From positions 1 through 36,038 of the forward strand of contig NZ_VDFU01000034.1 in the NCBI RefSeq assembly GCF_006152115.1: 36,038 nucleotides of DNA. The letters run 5' to 3'. The notes beneath the pieces were generated by a model. It ran no database searches and had not been told where the DNA came from. It was given only the letters and a program-made list of their open reading frames with translations. Source of the stretch: Rubellimicrobium rubrum. Lineage in GTDB: Bacteria > Pseudomonadota > Alphaproteobacteria > Rhodobacterales > Rhodobacteraceae. This document shows positions 1-6,904 of the stretch, piece after piece (the stretch's first letter is position 1; the number at the start of each line of letters is the position of its first letter). Made by a program: the position numbers and the translations under genes.

Positions 1-1
1 A

Positions 2-85
2 ACGCCGGTTGACCCCACTCCGGTTGACCCCACCCCGGTTGACCCCACTCCGGTCGACCCCACCCCGGTCGATCCCACGCCCGTA
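2..85 (+). repeat. 15-nt tandem repeat encoding TPVDP
   Basis: Five consecutive 15-nt units (2-16, 17-31, 32-46, 47-61, 62-76) plus a partial sixth encode Thr-Pro-Val-Asp-Pro. Units differ only at a few third-codon positions. The array continues off the left edge, so the copy number is unknown. It is most likely a Pro-rich spacer in front of the RTX beta-roll. Confidence 0.9.
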
Positions 86-865
86 GTTTCCGTAGGCACG
101 GCCGGAAACGACACCATTACGGGGGGCGCCCTCAACGACACTCTGGGCGGCGGTCGAGGGAATGACACCCTCTCCGGTGGCGCAGGCAACGATGCTCTCG
201 ACGGGGGCCAAGGCAATGATCGCCTGAATGGCGGGAACGGTCATGACATCCTGAAAGGTAGCTTTGGGGACGACAAGCTTTATGGAGGAGACGGCAATGA
301 CCGCCTGGATGGCGGGGCAGGCAACGATCTCCTCGAAGGCGGTGACGGCAACGACAGCTTGGTCGGCGGCATCGGCAACGACAGCCTCAAGGGGGGTGAC
401 GGCACCGACAAGCTCTTTGGCGGAGATGGAAACGATCGCCTCGATGGCGGCTCTGGTCGTGACCAACTCTCCGGCGGCGCGGGGAGGGATACTCTCATCG
501 GGGGCACGGGAGATGATGTCCTTCGTGGCGGCGCCGGCGCCGATGTCCTGAAGGGCGGCATTGGGGCTGACCACTTCGTCTTCGAGTGGACGTCCGAGAT
601 CGGTAAAGGCACGCAACACGACGTGATCAGCGACTTCCAAGTAGGCGTTGATACCCTCGATCTCTCCGGAATTGATGCCAACACGAAGCGCATGGGCAAC
701 CAGCACTTCGATTTCATCGACGATGCCCGCTTCTCGAAGGTCGCTGGACAGCTCCGCTTCTCCGATGGCGTTCTCTCGGGCGATGTGAACGGTGATGGAA
801 AGGCCGATTTCAAGCTGGACCTGAGCCACGTCACCCAGCTTTCCGATACGGATTTCCTCCTCTAA
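2..865 (+). CDS. RTX calcium-binding secreted protein, C-terminal part (5' end outside window)
   Basis: The frame is open from the window edge to TAA at 863-865, so only the last 287 residues are visible. In order they hold a Thr-Pro-Val-Asp-Pro tandem linker (first 28 residues), about 17 glycine-rich nonapeptides of the GGxGxDxL type, and a C-terminal block with HFVF, a V-ISDF motif, a D-V-N-G-D-G calcium-loop-like motif and a terminal D-F-L-L. Known for the family: such repeats fold as a calcium-binding beta-roll, and the end resembles the serralysin (peptidase M10) C-terminal domain of proteins exported unfolded by type I secretion. Inference: a large secreted or surface protein whose activity lies in the missing N-terminus. 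No HlyB/HlyD/TolC genes are in the window. A strong terminator follows the stop. Confidence 0.9.
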   Translation, partial: TPVDPTPVDPTPVDPTPVDPTPVDPTPVVSVGTAGNDTITGGALNDTLGGGRGNDTLSGGAGNDALDGGQGNDRLNGGNGHDILKGSFGDDKLYGGDGNDRLDGGAGNDLLEGGDGNDSLVGGIGNDSLKGGDGTDKLFGGDGNDRLDGGSGRDQLSGGAGRDTLIGGTGDDVLRGGAGADVLKGGIGADHFVFEWTSEIGKGTQHDVISDFQVGVDTLDLSGIDANTKRMGNQHFDFIDDARFSKVAGQLRFSDGVLSGDVNGDGKADFKLDLSHVTQLSDTDFLL

Positions 866-889
866 GAGGCCGATCCAGATTACATCTTA

Positions 890-932
890 CGTCGGGCTCG
901 GCACTTATGTCGCCGGGCCCGACGATCTTTAT
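890..932 (+). terminator. Intrinsic terminator of the RTX gene
   Basis: A 13-bp stem (890-902 with 912-924, one G-U pair) encloses a 9-nt loop and is followed by a short T-rich stretch, ATCTTTAT. It starts 25 nt after the RTX stop codon, in the correct orientation. Confidence 0.8.
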
Positions 933-1597
933 AGGGATCACCTTCTCCACCAAACCCCAGGATCACGTTCCGTCCTCGTTGATCGCCGCGATCAGTGCCA
1001 GCGAGAGGGCGGAACAATACCCCGATTTGATTAAATCCAGCCTCACTGCGTCCATCGGCGCGCACTCGAGCCCCTTCACCCTTGACCGTGAGGGCGGCCT
1101 TGGCGGCGTGACAAGGAAAGGGGAGTGGTCATGTCTCAGACCCCTAAGCGGGTGGAGCGATCTGTTCGCTCTGACAAGGACTTCACGACAAGTCGGAACA
1201 GACGGACGAGTCCATTGCCCAGACAATACCCTCAGGACATCTTGGCCGCGGGTCGGCCTTGATCCCTAGCCAACCATCCGCCCTTGCAGGACTGGAGATC
1301 GAAGCCAAGTTCCCGGTGAGCTCGTCACTGTTCCGAAGCAGCCGGGCGGCTTACCCTTTAAGCCCCTCACTCACGCCACGGCGGCTCAGATCTGCTCATT
1401 CCCGTCTACCTGATTGGCCAGGATCTCGAACGCTCCTGCCAACTCCGGGATTCTACCGCGCCCGCACGAAACGCAGGGCAGAAAGCTAGTCCTGCAACAG
1501 GTAGCGGCACTATAAATCGGACCGCACCCAAGCAGGCTGCCTTGGGTCAGCCGGTGCGCCCTGAATGGCTAAGCTCTCGGAGATCTCCGGAAAACTC
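933..1597. other. Gene-poor stretch between RTX terminator and tRNA-Arg
   Basis: No frame on either strand here gives a protein I recognise. Open frames are short and have low-complexity, Arg/Ser/Pro-rich translations typical of GC-rich non-coding DNA. The only frame with a good ribosome-binding site is the 43-codon one at 1131-1262, listed separately. The stretch lies just downstream of a tRNA 3' end, a common integration site, but I see no direct repeat of the tRNA end and no integrase. It could be decayed accessory DNA. Confidence 0.5.
1131..1262 (+). CDS. Possible small ORF, 43 aa, unknown function
   Basis: ATG at 1131 is preceded by a good Shine-Dalgarno (GGGGAG, 5 nt spacing), and the frame runs 43 codons to TGA at 1260-1262. 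The product would be basic (many Arg, Lys, Ser, Thr) and starts MSQTPKRVERSVR. I recognise no domain, signal peptide or membrane segment. It stands alone between the RTX gene and tRNA-Arg. It may be a small gene, the remnant of a longer broken gene, or chance. The ribosome-binding site is the only positive evidence. Confidence 0.25.
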   Translation: MSQTPKRVERSVRSDKDFTTSRNRRTSPLPRQYPQDILAAGRP

Positions 1598-1674
1598 TGG
1601 CGCGCTGGGGAGGATTCGAACCCCCGACCCCTTGATTCGTAGTCAAGTACTCTATCCAACTGAGCTACCAGCGC
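1598..1674 (-). tRNA. tRNA-Arg (anticodon ACG)
   Basis: The reverse complement folds into a full cloverleaf: a perfect 7-bp acceptor stem (1668-1674 with 1602-1608), a D-arm starting TAGCTCAG, a 5-bp anticodon stem CTTGA/TCAAG around loop CTACGAA, a 5-nt variable region, and a T-arm with TTCGAAT. The anticodon ACG reads Arg CGN codons once deaminated to ICG. The discriminator base is G and the 3' CCA is encoded. Length is 77 nt including CCA. Confidence 0.95.
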
Positions 1675-1691
1675 GCGGCAGAGTGGGGGCG

Positions 1692-1719
1692 ATGTAACTG
1701 TGCCCGCAGGGCTTGGCAA
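1692..1719 (-). promoter_or_regulatory. Candidate sigma-70 promoter of tRNA-Arg
   Basis: On the minus strand, TTGCCA (1714-1719) is followed after 16 nt by TTACAT (1692-1697). The -10 box lies 17 nt upstream of the mature tRNA 5' end. Spacing and position fit a tRNA promoter; the match is by eye only. Confidence 0.45.
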
Positions 1720-1778
1720 GTGCCATTCCGCACGACCCGGGTGCTTGCCGCAAGGTTCGCATAGTCGGCTACGCCGCC

Positions 1779-3251
1779 CTACTCCGCCGCCTCCGTGCCC
1801 CCATGCGGATGGGCAGGCGGGCTGGTTTGCTCCAGCGCCGGGGATTCTTCGAGGGGAAGCAGAGGAGCGAGCTGCGCGTTCTCCTTGGGCAGGCGAATCG
1901 CGAACTCGGTGCCCCGCACATCCGACCGGCGCAACTCCAGCCGGCCCCCATGGCCTTGTACGATCTCGCTCGCGATGGCGAGCCCAAGGCCTGTCCCGCC
2001 TTTCGTGGCGCCTCCCTGGAATGCTTGGAAGAGATGCTCCCGCGCACGCGGAGGCAGGCCGGGCCCCGTGTCGGTGACGAAGATCCACCAAGCCTCGTCA
2101 TCCTCGTCGGCCGAAAGACCAATCTCTCCTGGCTTGCCGCTTGCTGAGATGGCCTGACGCGCATTCCGCACGAGGTTCAGGATCACACGGTACAGCTGCT
2201 CGCCGTCCGCGCGCACCGTGAGGCCGGCGGGTATGTTCTCGGAGAAGGAGATGTCGGTTTCCCCTGCCGCCAACCGTTCCCCATCGACGATTTCGGACAC
2301 GATGGCGGCCAGGGGCACGCGGGTCAGGCGCGGCGGCGGCTCCTCTACCCGCCCGAAGGCCAGGGTCGATTCGCATAGGGAGATCGCGCGCGACAGGGAC
2401 GCCACGATCTTGGGTGCCATGCGCCGGACCAACGGATCCTCGGTCTCTTCCAGCCTGTCGGCAAAGAGCTGCGCCGAAGCCAGGATGTTTCGCAGATCAT
2501 GGCTGATCTTGGCGACGGCGCTGCCCAGTTGGGCAAGCCGCGCCCGCTGCCGCAGAGCGCCGGTGAGCTGGGTCTGCATGCTTCGAAGCGCCTCCTCGGC
2601 TTCGCGCAGTTCGGTGACGGAGGCGGTGGGCTCAATGATAAGCCGCGCGTCCTCGGGCGCCGCCGCATAGGCCCGCATGTGTCCGACCACCCCGTTGATC
2701 GGCCGCAGGAGCAGCACGCGCACCGCCAGGAACAGCAGCCCCGCCGTCAGGATGGTGATCACGGCCGAGAGCGTGAGGACGCGCAGCCCGTCTTCGATCA
2801 TCTCGCGGCGCAGGGGCCCTTGCTCCAAGGTGATCTCGATCAGCCGCCCCCCCTCTTGGACCGGGCTGCCGATGACTCGAATGATCCGCCGCTGGGGGTC
2901 GGCCAAGGTCGCGAGGGCATCGCGGATCACCGTCATGGCCGTGGCGTTGCGCAGATCGTAGGTGGCGTGGATCGGCGCGGGGATGGGCGACGACAGCGCA
3001 AGCTGGCGGAACTCGTCCCGCCGCAGCACGACGTTGTAGACGCCGGCATTCTCCAGAAGCTCCCGTTCGAGCGATTCGTCGAGCGAATCGTCGGCCACCC
3101 GCGCCAGCGACGCGATCTGGGCCGCCTCGAGTCGCAGCTCGAGGTAGTTGAGCCGCGAGCGGGCCACGGACGGCACGAAGATCAGGATCTCCGCCAGCAT
3201 GACGAAGGCCACCGTCAAGATCAGGAACCGCCCAGAGAGCGAGTTCAGCAT
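1779..3251 (-). CDS. Membrane sensor histidine kinase
   Basis: This 490-aa protein has TM1 (about 8-27), a periplasmic loop of about 125 residues, TM2 (about 156-182), a HAMP-like linker beginning LLLRPINGVV, a HisKA region with phosphoacceptor His251 in ISHDLRN, and an HATPase domain with N-box (around N359), G1 box D-T-G-P-G (394-398) and G2 box GTGLGLA (419-425). All catalytic boxes are intact, so it should autophosphorylate. The frame is open further upstream, but those residues are antisense to rpmH. The ATG at 3251 directly precedes TM1 and is the sensible start. No response regulator lies beside it, so partner and stimulus are unknown. It is divergent from rpmH. Confidence 0.9.
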   Translation of the reverse strand: MLNSLSGRFLILTVAFVMLAEILIFVPSVARSRLNYLELRLEAAQIASLARVADDSLDESLERELLENAGVYNVVLRRDEFRQLALSSPIPAPIHATYDLRNATAMTVIRDALATLADPQRRIIRVIGSPVQEGGRLIEITLEQGPLRREMIEDGLRVLTLSAVITILTAGLLFLAVRVLLLRPINGVVGHMRAYAAAPEDARLIIEPTASVTELREAEEALRSMQTQLTGALRQRARLAQLGSAVAKISHDLRNILASAQLFADRLEETEDPLVRRMAPKIVASLSRAISLCESTLAFGRVEEPPPRLTRVPLAAIVSEIVDGERLAAGETDISFSENIPAGLTVRADGEQLYRVILNLVRNARQAISASGKPGEIGLSADEDDEAWWIFVTDTGPGLPPRAREHLFQAFQGGATKGGTGLGLAIASEIVQGHGGRLELRRSDVRGTEFAIRLPKENAQLAPLLPLEESPALEQTSPPAHPHGGTEAAE

Positions 3252-3337
3252 GGCCCGAGCCTCAACAATCTGCCTCGCATCTAGGGCGCGCTCGCGAATT
3301 CGTGTAGGTCGTCCTTCCATAACCCCGCAACCGCGAT

Positions 3338-3359
3338 GCAGGTCCAGCAAATGACCTGC
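3338..3359. promoter_or_regulatory. Inverted repeat between divergent kinase and rpmH
   Basis: A perfect inverted repeat GCAGGTC-N8-GACCTGC lies 6 nt upstream of the rpmH -35 box and 87 nt upstream of the kinase start. It could be an operator for either gene. No T-run follows on either strand, so it does not look like a terminator. No binding protein can be named. Confidence 0.35.
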
Positions 3360-3365
3360 GGCGCG

Positions 3366-3394
3366 TTGACAGGGAAAAGTCCCGCCACTATGGG
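3366..3394 (+). promoter_or_regulatory. Sigma-70 promoter for rpmH-rnpA-yidD
   Basis: A perfect TTGACA (3366-3371) is followed after 17 nt by TATGGG (3389-3394), 61 nt upstream of the rpmH ATG. Spacing is optimal, and a strong promoter is expected for a ribosomal protein gene. Confidence 0.65.
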
Positions 3395-3455
3395 ACGGGC
3401 TTCGAATGATGCGCGCGGGTCGGATGGGCCCGGTCGCGCCATAGGAGTTCGCGAC

Positions 3456-3590
3456 ATGAAACGCACCTTTCAACCCTCGAACCGCGTGCGCAAGGCCCGC
3501 CATGGTTTCCGCGCCCGTATGGCGACCAAGAACGGCCGCGCCGTCCTGAACCGCCGCCGCGCGCGCGGCCGCAAGGTTCTCTGCGCCTGA
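3456..3590 (+). CDS. rpmH: 50S ribosomal protein L34
   Basis: This 44-residue, very basic protein starts [20 protein letters not shown] and matches the whole L34 family, including the [12 protein letters not shown] core and C-terminal Arg-rich run. L34 binds 23S rRNA in the large subunit. A clear promoter lies upstream, and GGAG lies 9 nt before the ATG. The gene heads the conserved rpmH-rnpA-yidD block. Its stop codon overlaps the most likely rnpA start, implying translational coupling. Confidence 0.97.
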   Translation: MKRTFQPSNRVRKARHGFRARMATKNGRAVLNRRRARGRKVLCA

Positions 3591-3937
3591 GCCCGCGCGC
3601 GCAGATCCTGACGAAGCGCGCCGATTTCGTGCGCGCCTCCCAGGCTTTGCGTGCCCCTGCGCCCGGCTTCACCCTTCAGGCCCGTGTCCGTTCGGACGGT
3701 GAGGCCAAAGGGGTCCGGGTGGGCTTCACCTGTTCCAAGAAGGTCGGCAATGCCGTCGCCCGTAACCGCGCCAAGCGCCGGCTGCGAGAGGTGGCGCGTG
3801 CCGTTCTTCTGGCGGAAGGCCAGGACGGCTGGGACTATGTCCTGATCGGCCGCCCCAAGGTCACGGCTGCTCTCCCCTTCCAGCAACTCCTGGACGATCT
3901 TTCGCGCGCATTGTCGCGCGTGCACCGGACGCCGTGA
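3587..3937 (+). CDS. rnpA: Ribonuclease P protein component
   Basis: RnpA binds the RNase P RNA and helps cleave 5' leaders from pre-tRNAs. The family signature is clear: [23 protein letters not shown], containing the RNR motif, followed by the usual WDYVLIGRP segment. The start is unclear. The first ATG/GTG/TTG in frame is GTG at 3629, but it would remove the TKRADF segment, which looks like the conserved N-terminal strand of the family. No ATG, GTG or TTG lies upstream within the plausible range. CTG at 3587 overlaps the rpmH stop (CTGA) and gives 116 aa, the normal family length; CTG at 3608 is another option. The stop overlaps the yidD GTG (GTGA). Confidence 0.92.
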   Translation: MSPRAQILTKRADFVRASQALRAPAPGFTLQARVRSDGEAKGVRVGFTCSKKVGNAVARNRAKRRLREVARAVLLAEGQDGWDYVLIGRPKVTAALPFQQLLDDLSRALSRVHRTP

Positions 3938-4155
3938 CCTTTGGTGCCTGGGTCTTGGCCCTGCCCGTGCGCGCCTACCGGATGCTCCTGTCCCCCTATG
4001 TGGGCCACAACTGTCGCTACACGCCCACCTGCTCGGCCTATGCTCTGCAGGCCTTAGAGAGACATGGGGCACTGAAAGGGGGCTGGCTCATGTTGCGGCG
4101 ACTGGGGCGATGCCATCCTTGGGGCGGGTTCGGCGTGGACGACGTGCCCGACTGA
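3934..4155 (+). CDS. yidD: Membrane protein insertion efficiency factor YidD
   Basis: This 73-aa protein carries the YidD signature C-R-Y-x-P-T-C-S-x-Y followed by G-x-L-K-G and R-x-x-R-C-x-P-W-x-x-G-G. It has an N-terminal amphipathic helix ([17 protein letters not shown]). YidD is a small membrane-associated factor that helps YidC insert proteins. The GTG start at 3934 overlaps the rnpA stop by 4 nt, so translation is probably coupled. Unlike the common rpmH-rnpA-yidD-yidC arrangement, ttcA and an EAL gene separate it from yidC here. Confidence 0.95.
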   Translation: MTFGAWVLALPVRAYRMLLSPYVGHNCRYTPTCSAYALQALERHGALKGGWLMLRRLGRCHPWGGFGVDDVPD

Positions 4156-4186
4156 GGCTAGGACCGGCACGTTCCGGAGGTCCGAC

Positions 4187-5077
4187 ATGCTCGACGACGC
4201 CATCACCGACAGCCCCGATGACATTCACCCGCTTTTTGCAGGCGCGCCCAAGAGTACGGAGTTTCGCAAGCTGCGGAAGCGTCTCGTGCAGGACGTGCGC
4301 GAGGCCATCGACCGTTACGGCATGATCGAGCCGGGAACCCGCTGGCTGGTTTGCCTATCCGGCGGCAAGGACAGCTACACCCTCCTAGCCATCCTGCACG
4401 AGCTGAAATGGCGCGGCCTGTTGCCGGTGGAGCTTCTGGCCTGCAACCTCGACCAGGGCCAGCCGGGCTTTCCGGCCACCGTGCTGCCCGAGTTCCTGGA
4501 GCGGATGGGGGTGCCCCACCGGATCGAGTATCAGGACACGTATTCGGTCGTGACCTCCAAGATTCCCGAGGGCAAGACTTACTGTTCGCTCTGCTCGCGG
4601 CTGCGTCGCGGCAACCTGTATCGGATCGCCCGCGAGGAGGGTTGCTCGGCCGTGGTGCTGGGCCACCATAGGGACGACATCTTGGAGACGTTCTTCCTGA
4701 ACCTCTTCCATGGTGGCCGGCTGGCGACGATGCCGCCCAAGCTCCTGAACGAGGAGGGCGACCTCTTCGTGCTACGACCCCTGGCCCACGCCGCCGAAGC
4801 GGATTGCGAGCGGTTCGCCCGGGCCATGAACTATCCGATCATACCCTGCGACCTGTGCGGCAGCCAGGAGGGTCTGCAGCGCATGCAGATCAAGGCGCTT
4901 CTGGATGACTGGGAGAGACGGAGCCCCGGCCGCCGGCAAACGATGTTCCGGGCCCTGACCACTGTCCGGCCTTCCCACCTGCTCGACCCCGCGCTGTTCG
5001 ATTTCGCCGGTCTGATGCGGAACGACGGTGAGAAGGCTGAGAAAACAGGCAAGCCGCTCGTCCCCACGTTGCGTTAA
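4187..5077 (+). CDS. ttcA: tRNA 2-thiocytidine(32) synthetase TtcA
   Basis: This 296-aa protein has the PP-loop SGGKDS (58-63) for ATP binding and the cysteines that hold the Fe-S cluster in TtcA: C133-x2-C136 (CSLC) and C224 in CDLCGSQ, together with the GHHRDD motif. Known for the family: it activates C32 of certain tRNAs by adenylation and replaces the oxygen with sulfur, using a [4Fe-4S] cluster. The ATG at 4187 follows a good Shine-Dalgarno (GGAGG, 7 nt spacing). It starts 31 nt after yidD on the same strand and may be cotranscribed. All key residues are present. Confidence 0.95.
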   Translation: MLDDAITDSPDDIHPLFAGAPKSTEFRKLRKRLVQDVREAIDRYGMIEPGTRWLVCLSGGKDSYTLLAILHELKWRGLLPVELLACNLDQGQPGFPATVLPEFLERMGVPHRIEYQDTYSVVTSKIPEGKTYCSLCSRLRRGNLYRIAREEGCSAVVLGHHRDDILETFFLNLFHGGRLATMPPKLLNEEGDLFVLRPLAHAAEADCERFARAMNYPIIPCDLCGSQEGLQRMQIKALLDDWERRSPGRRQTMFRALTTVRPSHLLDPALFDFAGLMRNDGEKAEKTGKPLVPTLR

Positions 5078-5168
5078 CCCGGCGCTCACAGTCCTGCGAC
5101 TAAGGTCGACACCGGCTTGGCGCGACTCCTTTGCGCCAGACACAGCCTGTCGCGAGGGACGTTGCCTG

Positions 5169-6695
5169 ATGCCTGTCGCCATCCGCTTGGCCGGCTTTGC
5201 GCGCATGCTGCGCGAACGGCCCTTCCTGTGCGTCGTGCCCGTCCTGGCGTTCGTGGTGTTCAATATCGATGGCGGAAGCGGGGCCCTGGCGTTCATCTTG
5301 GCCTTCCCGATGGCCTTCCTTTTGTCCAAGCTTTCCCCAACGCCTGCGGCACAGGCACAGCGGGACCCGCTGACCGGCCTTGGCAATCGGGGCGACGCCG
5401 TAGCGGCCTTGGACTCCGGCCTGGGCTCGACCGGTCGGGGCCGCTCTTCGGCAGCCGCGCTGGTGATCGAGATCGACCGCATCAAGCACATCGAGGCCGC
5501 GCACGGCCGTTCCGGACTCGAGCGGATCCTGAGGATAACGGCCGACCGGCTCCGGCTCGCCATGCGCGATGCGGACCTCACGGCGCGGATCGAAGGGCCG
5601 ACCTTTGCGGTCGTCTTGGCTGCACCGCAGGGGCTTGACCTAGAGGCTGCCCTACAGGTCGCCGGACGCATCCAGCGCACTCTGGCCGAGCCCATCGCGC
5701 TTGGCGAATTCACCCTGCATCCCACGGTGTGCATCGGCCTGGCCCTGCCCGAACGGCTCGAACACCCCACAGGGGAGGCGCTGCTCCAAGCCGCCACCGT
5801 GGCCTTGGTGGAAGCGCAGCGGGGTGGCCCAGCGGCGATCCGCAGCTTCTCCGAAGCCATGCGCATCCGCGTCGATGCGCGAGGGGGCTTGGCCCAGGAG
5901 GTCGCCAGCGCCCTGGAGCGGGGTGAGATCGCGGGCTTCTTCCAACCGCAGGTCTCATCCAGCACCGGCGCGATCACCGGCTTTGAGACCTTGGCCCGCT
6001 GGATGCACCCGGCCCGCGGCCTGATCCCCCCGGCCGAGTTCCTGCCTGCCGTGGAGCAGGCGGGCCTGATGCCGCGCTTGGGCGATGTGATGCTGAAATG
6101 CGCCTTGACCGCCCTGCGCGAATGGGAGGCCCATGGCATTCACATCCCGCGTGTCGGCGTCAACTTTTCGAGCACAGAGCTTTGCAATCCCGGGCTGCTC
6201 GACCACATCGGCTGGGAGCTTGACCGCTTCGACCTGTCGCCCGACCGCCTGGTGGTCGAGGTTCTCGAGACGGTGGTGGCCTCGCGGTCCGACGACGTGG
6301 TCATTCGCAACCTTGCGGGGCTCGCGCAGATCGGCTGCTGTCTCGATCTCGATGATTTCGGCACGGGACATGCCTCGATCACGTCGATCCGGCGGTTCTC
6401 CATCGAGCGGATCAAGATCGACCGCAGCTTCGTGACCCGCATCGACGAGGACGAGGAGCAGCAGCGCATGGTCGCGGCGATCCTGACCATGGCCGAACGC
6501 CTGGGTCTCGACACCCTGGCGGAAGGGGTCGAGACCGAGGGGGAGCGCGCCAAGCTGATCGAGTTGGGCTGCGGGCACCTCCAGGGCTTCGGCATTGCCC
6601 GCCCGATGCCCTTTGCCGAAACACTGGAGTGGATCCGCTCCTGGGAAAAGCAGAACAGGTCCCCGACTTCGGCTCGGCAGCTCCGGCTGGTCTGA
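5169..6695 (+). CDS. Membrane EAL-domain c-di-GMP phosphodiesterase with degenerate GGDEF
   Basis: This 508-aa protein has two N-terminal TM helices (about 17-33 and 38-54), a GGDEF domain (about 65-225) and an EAL domain (about 245-495). The GGDEF signature is lost: R-I-E-G-P-T-F (140-146) stands where RxGGDEF is expected, so cyclase activity is unlikely. The EAL side looks catalytic: E273 in ETL, N332, E364, D395-D396 in DDFGTG, K416, E452 in AEGVET and Q472-G473 are all kept. Inference: a membrane c-di-GMP phosphodiesterase, with the GGDEF part perhaps regulatory (GTP sensing). An open frame extends upstream into ttcA, but the ATG at 5169 directly precedes the TM segment. It sits between ttcA and yidC, unrelated in function. 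Confidence 0.9.
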   Translation: MPVAIRLAGFARMLRERPFLCVVPVLAFVVFNIDGGSGALAFILAFPMAFLLSKLSPTPAAQAQRDPLTGLGNRGDAVAALDSGLGSTGRGRSSAAALVIEIDRIKHIEAAHGRSGLERILRITADRLRLAMRDADLTARIEGPTFAVVLAAPQGLDLEAALQVAGRIQRTLAEPIALGEFTLHPTVCIGLALPERLEHPTGEALLQAATVALVEAQRGGPAAIRSFSEAMRIRVDARGGLAQEVASALERGEIAGFFQPQVSSSTGAITGFETLARWMHPARGLIPPAEFLPAVEQAGLMPRLGDVMLKCALTALREWEAHGIHIPRVGVNFSSTELCNPGLLDHIGWELDRFDLSPDRLVVEVLETVVASRSDDVVIRNLAGLAQIGCCLDLDDFGTGHASITSIRRFSIERIKIDRSFVTRIDEDEEQQRMVAAILTMAERLGLDTLAEGVETEGERAKLIELGCGHLQGFGIARPMPFAETLEWIRSWEKQNRSPTSARQLRLV

Positions 6696-6904
6696 GCGGG
6701 GGCGGCGACCCGGTCCGCATCAAGGCTGGACGGGCTCGGCGAAACATCGGCCTTACACGAAGGTGTGACGCCACTGGTATCTTGGACCGGACAGCCTGCT
6801 CGCTCTTGGGCAGGCCTGCGGTCATGATGCGCAGGCGAAACCGCTTGACCTTTCCCGCACTCGGGTCTTGAAGCGCCCAAACGTGTCACGACGGGGACGA
6901 TCCC

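Noticed and set aside
2-85. Short regular repeats as a possible CRISPR array
   Set aside because: Units are contiguous with no spacers, in frame, and encode a Pro-rich linker.
280-834. Long minus-strand ORF opposite the RTX repeats
   Set aside because: Translation is a Pro/Ser-rich repeat produced by reading the nonapeptide DNA backwards; no family resemblance.
1598-1674. Attachment-site duplication of the tRNA-Arg 3' end
   Set aside because: I searched 866-1597 by eye for a repeat of the tRNA 3' end and found only short chance matches; no integrase is present.
3252-3503. N-terminal extension of the histidine kinase
   Set aside because: The extra 84 residues are antisense to rpmH and its promoter; the TM segment follows the ATG at 3251.
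6845-6873. Promoter before yidC
   Set aside because: TTGACC is followed after 17 nt by TTGAAG, which matches only half of the -10 consensus; not convincing.
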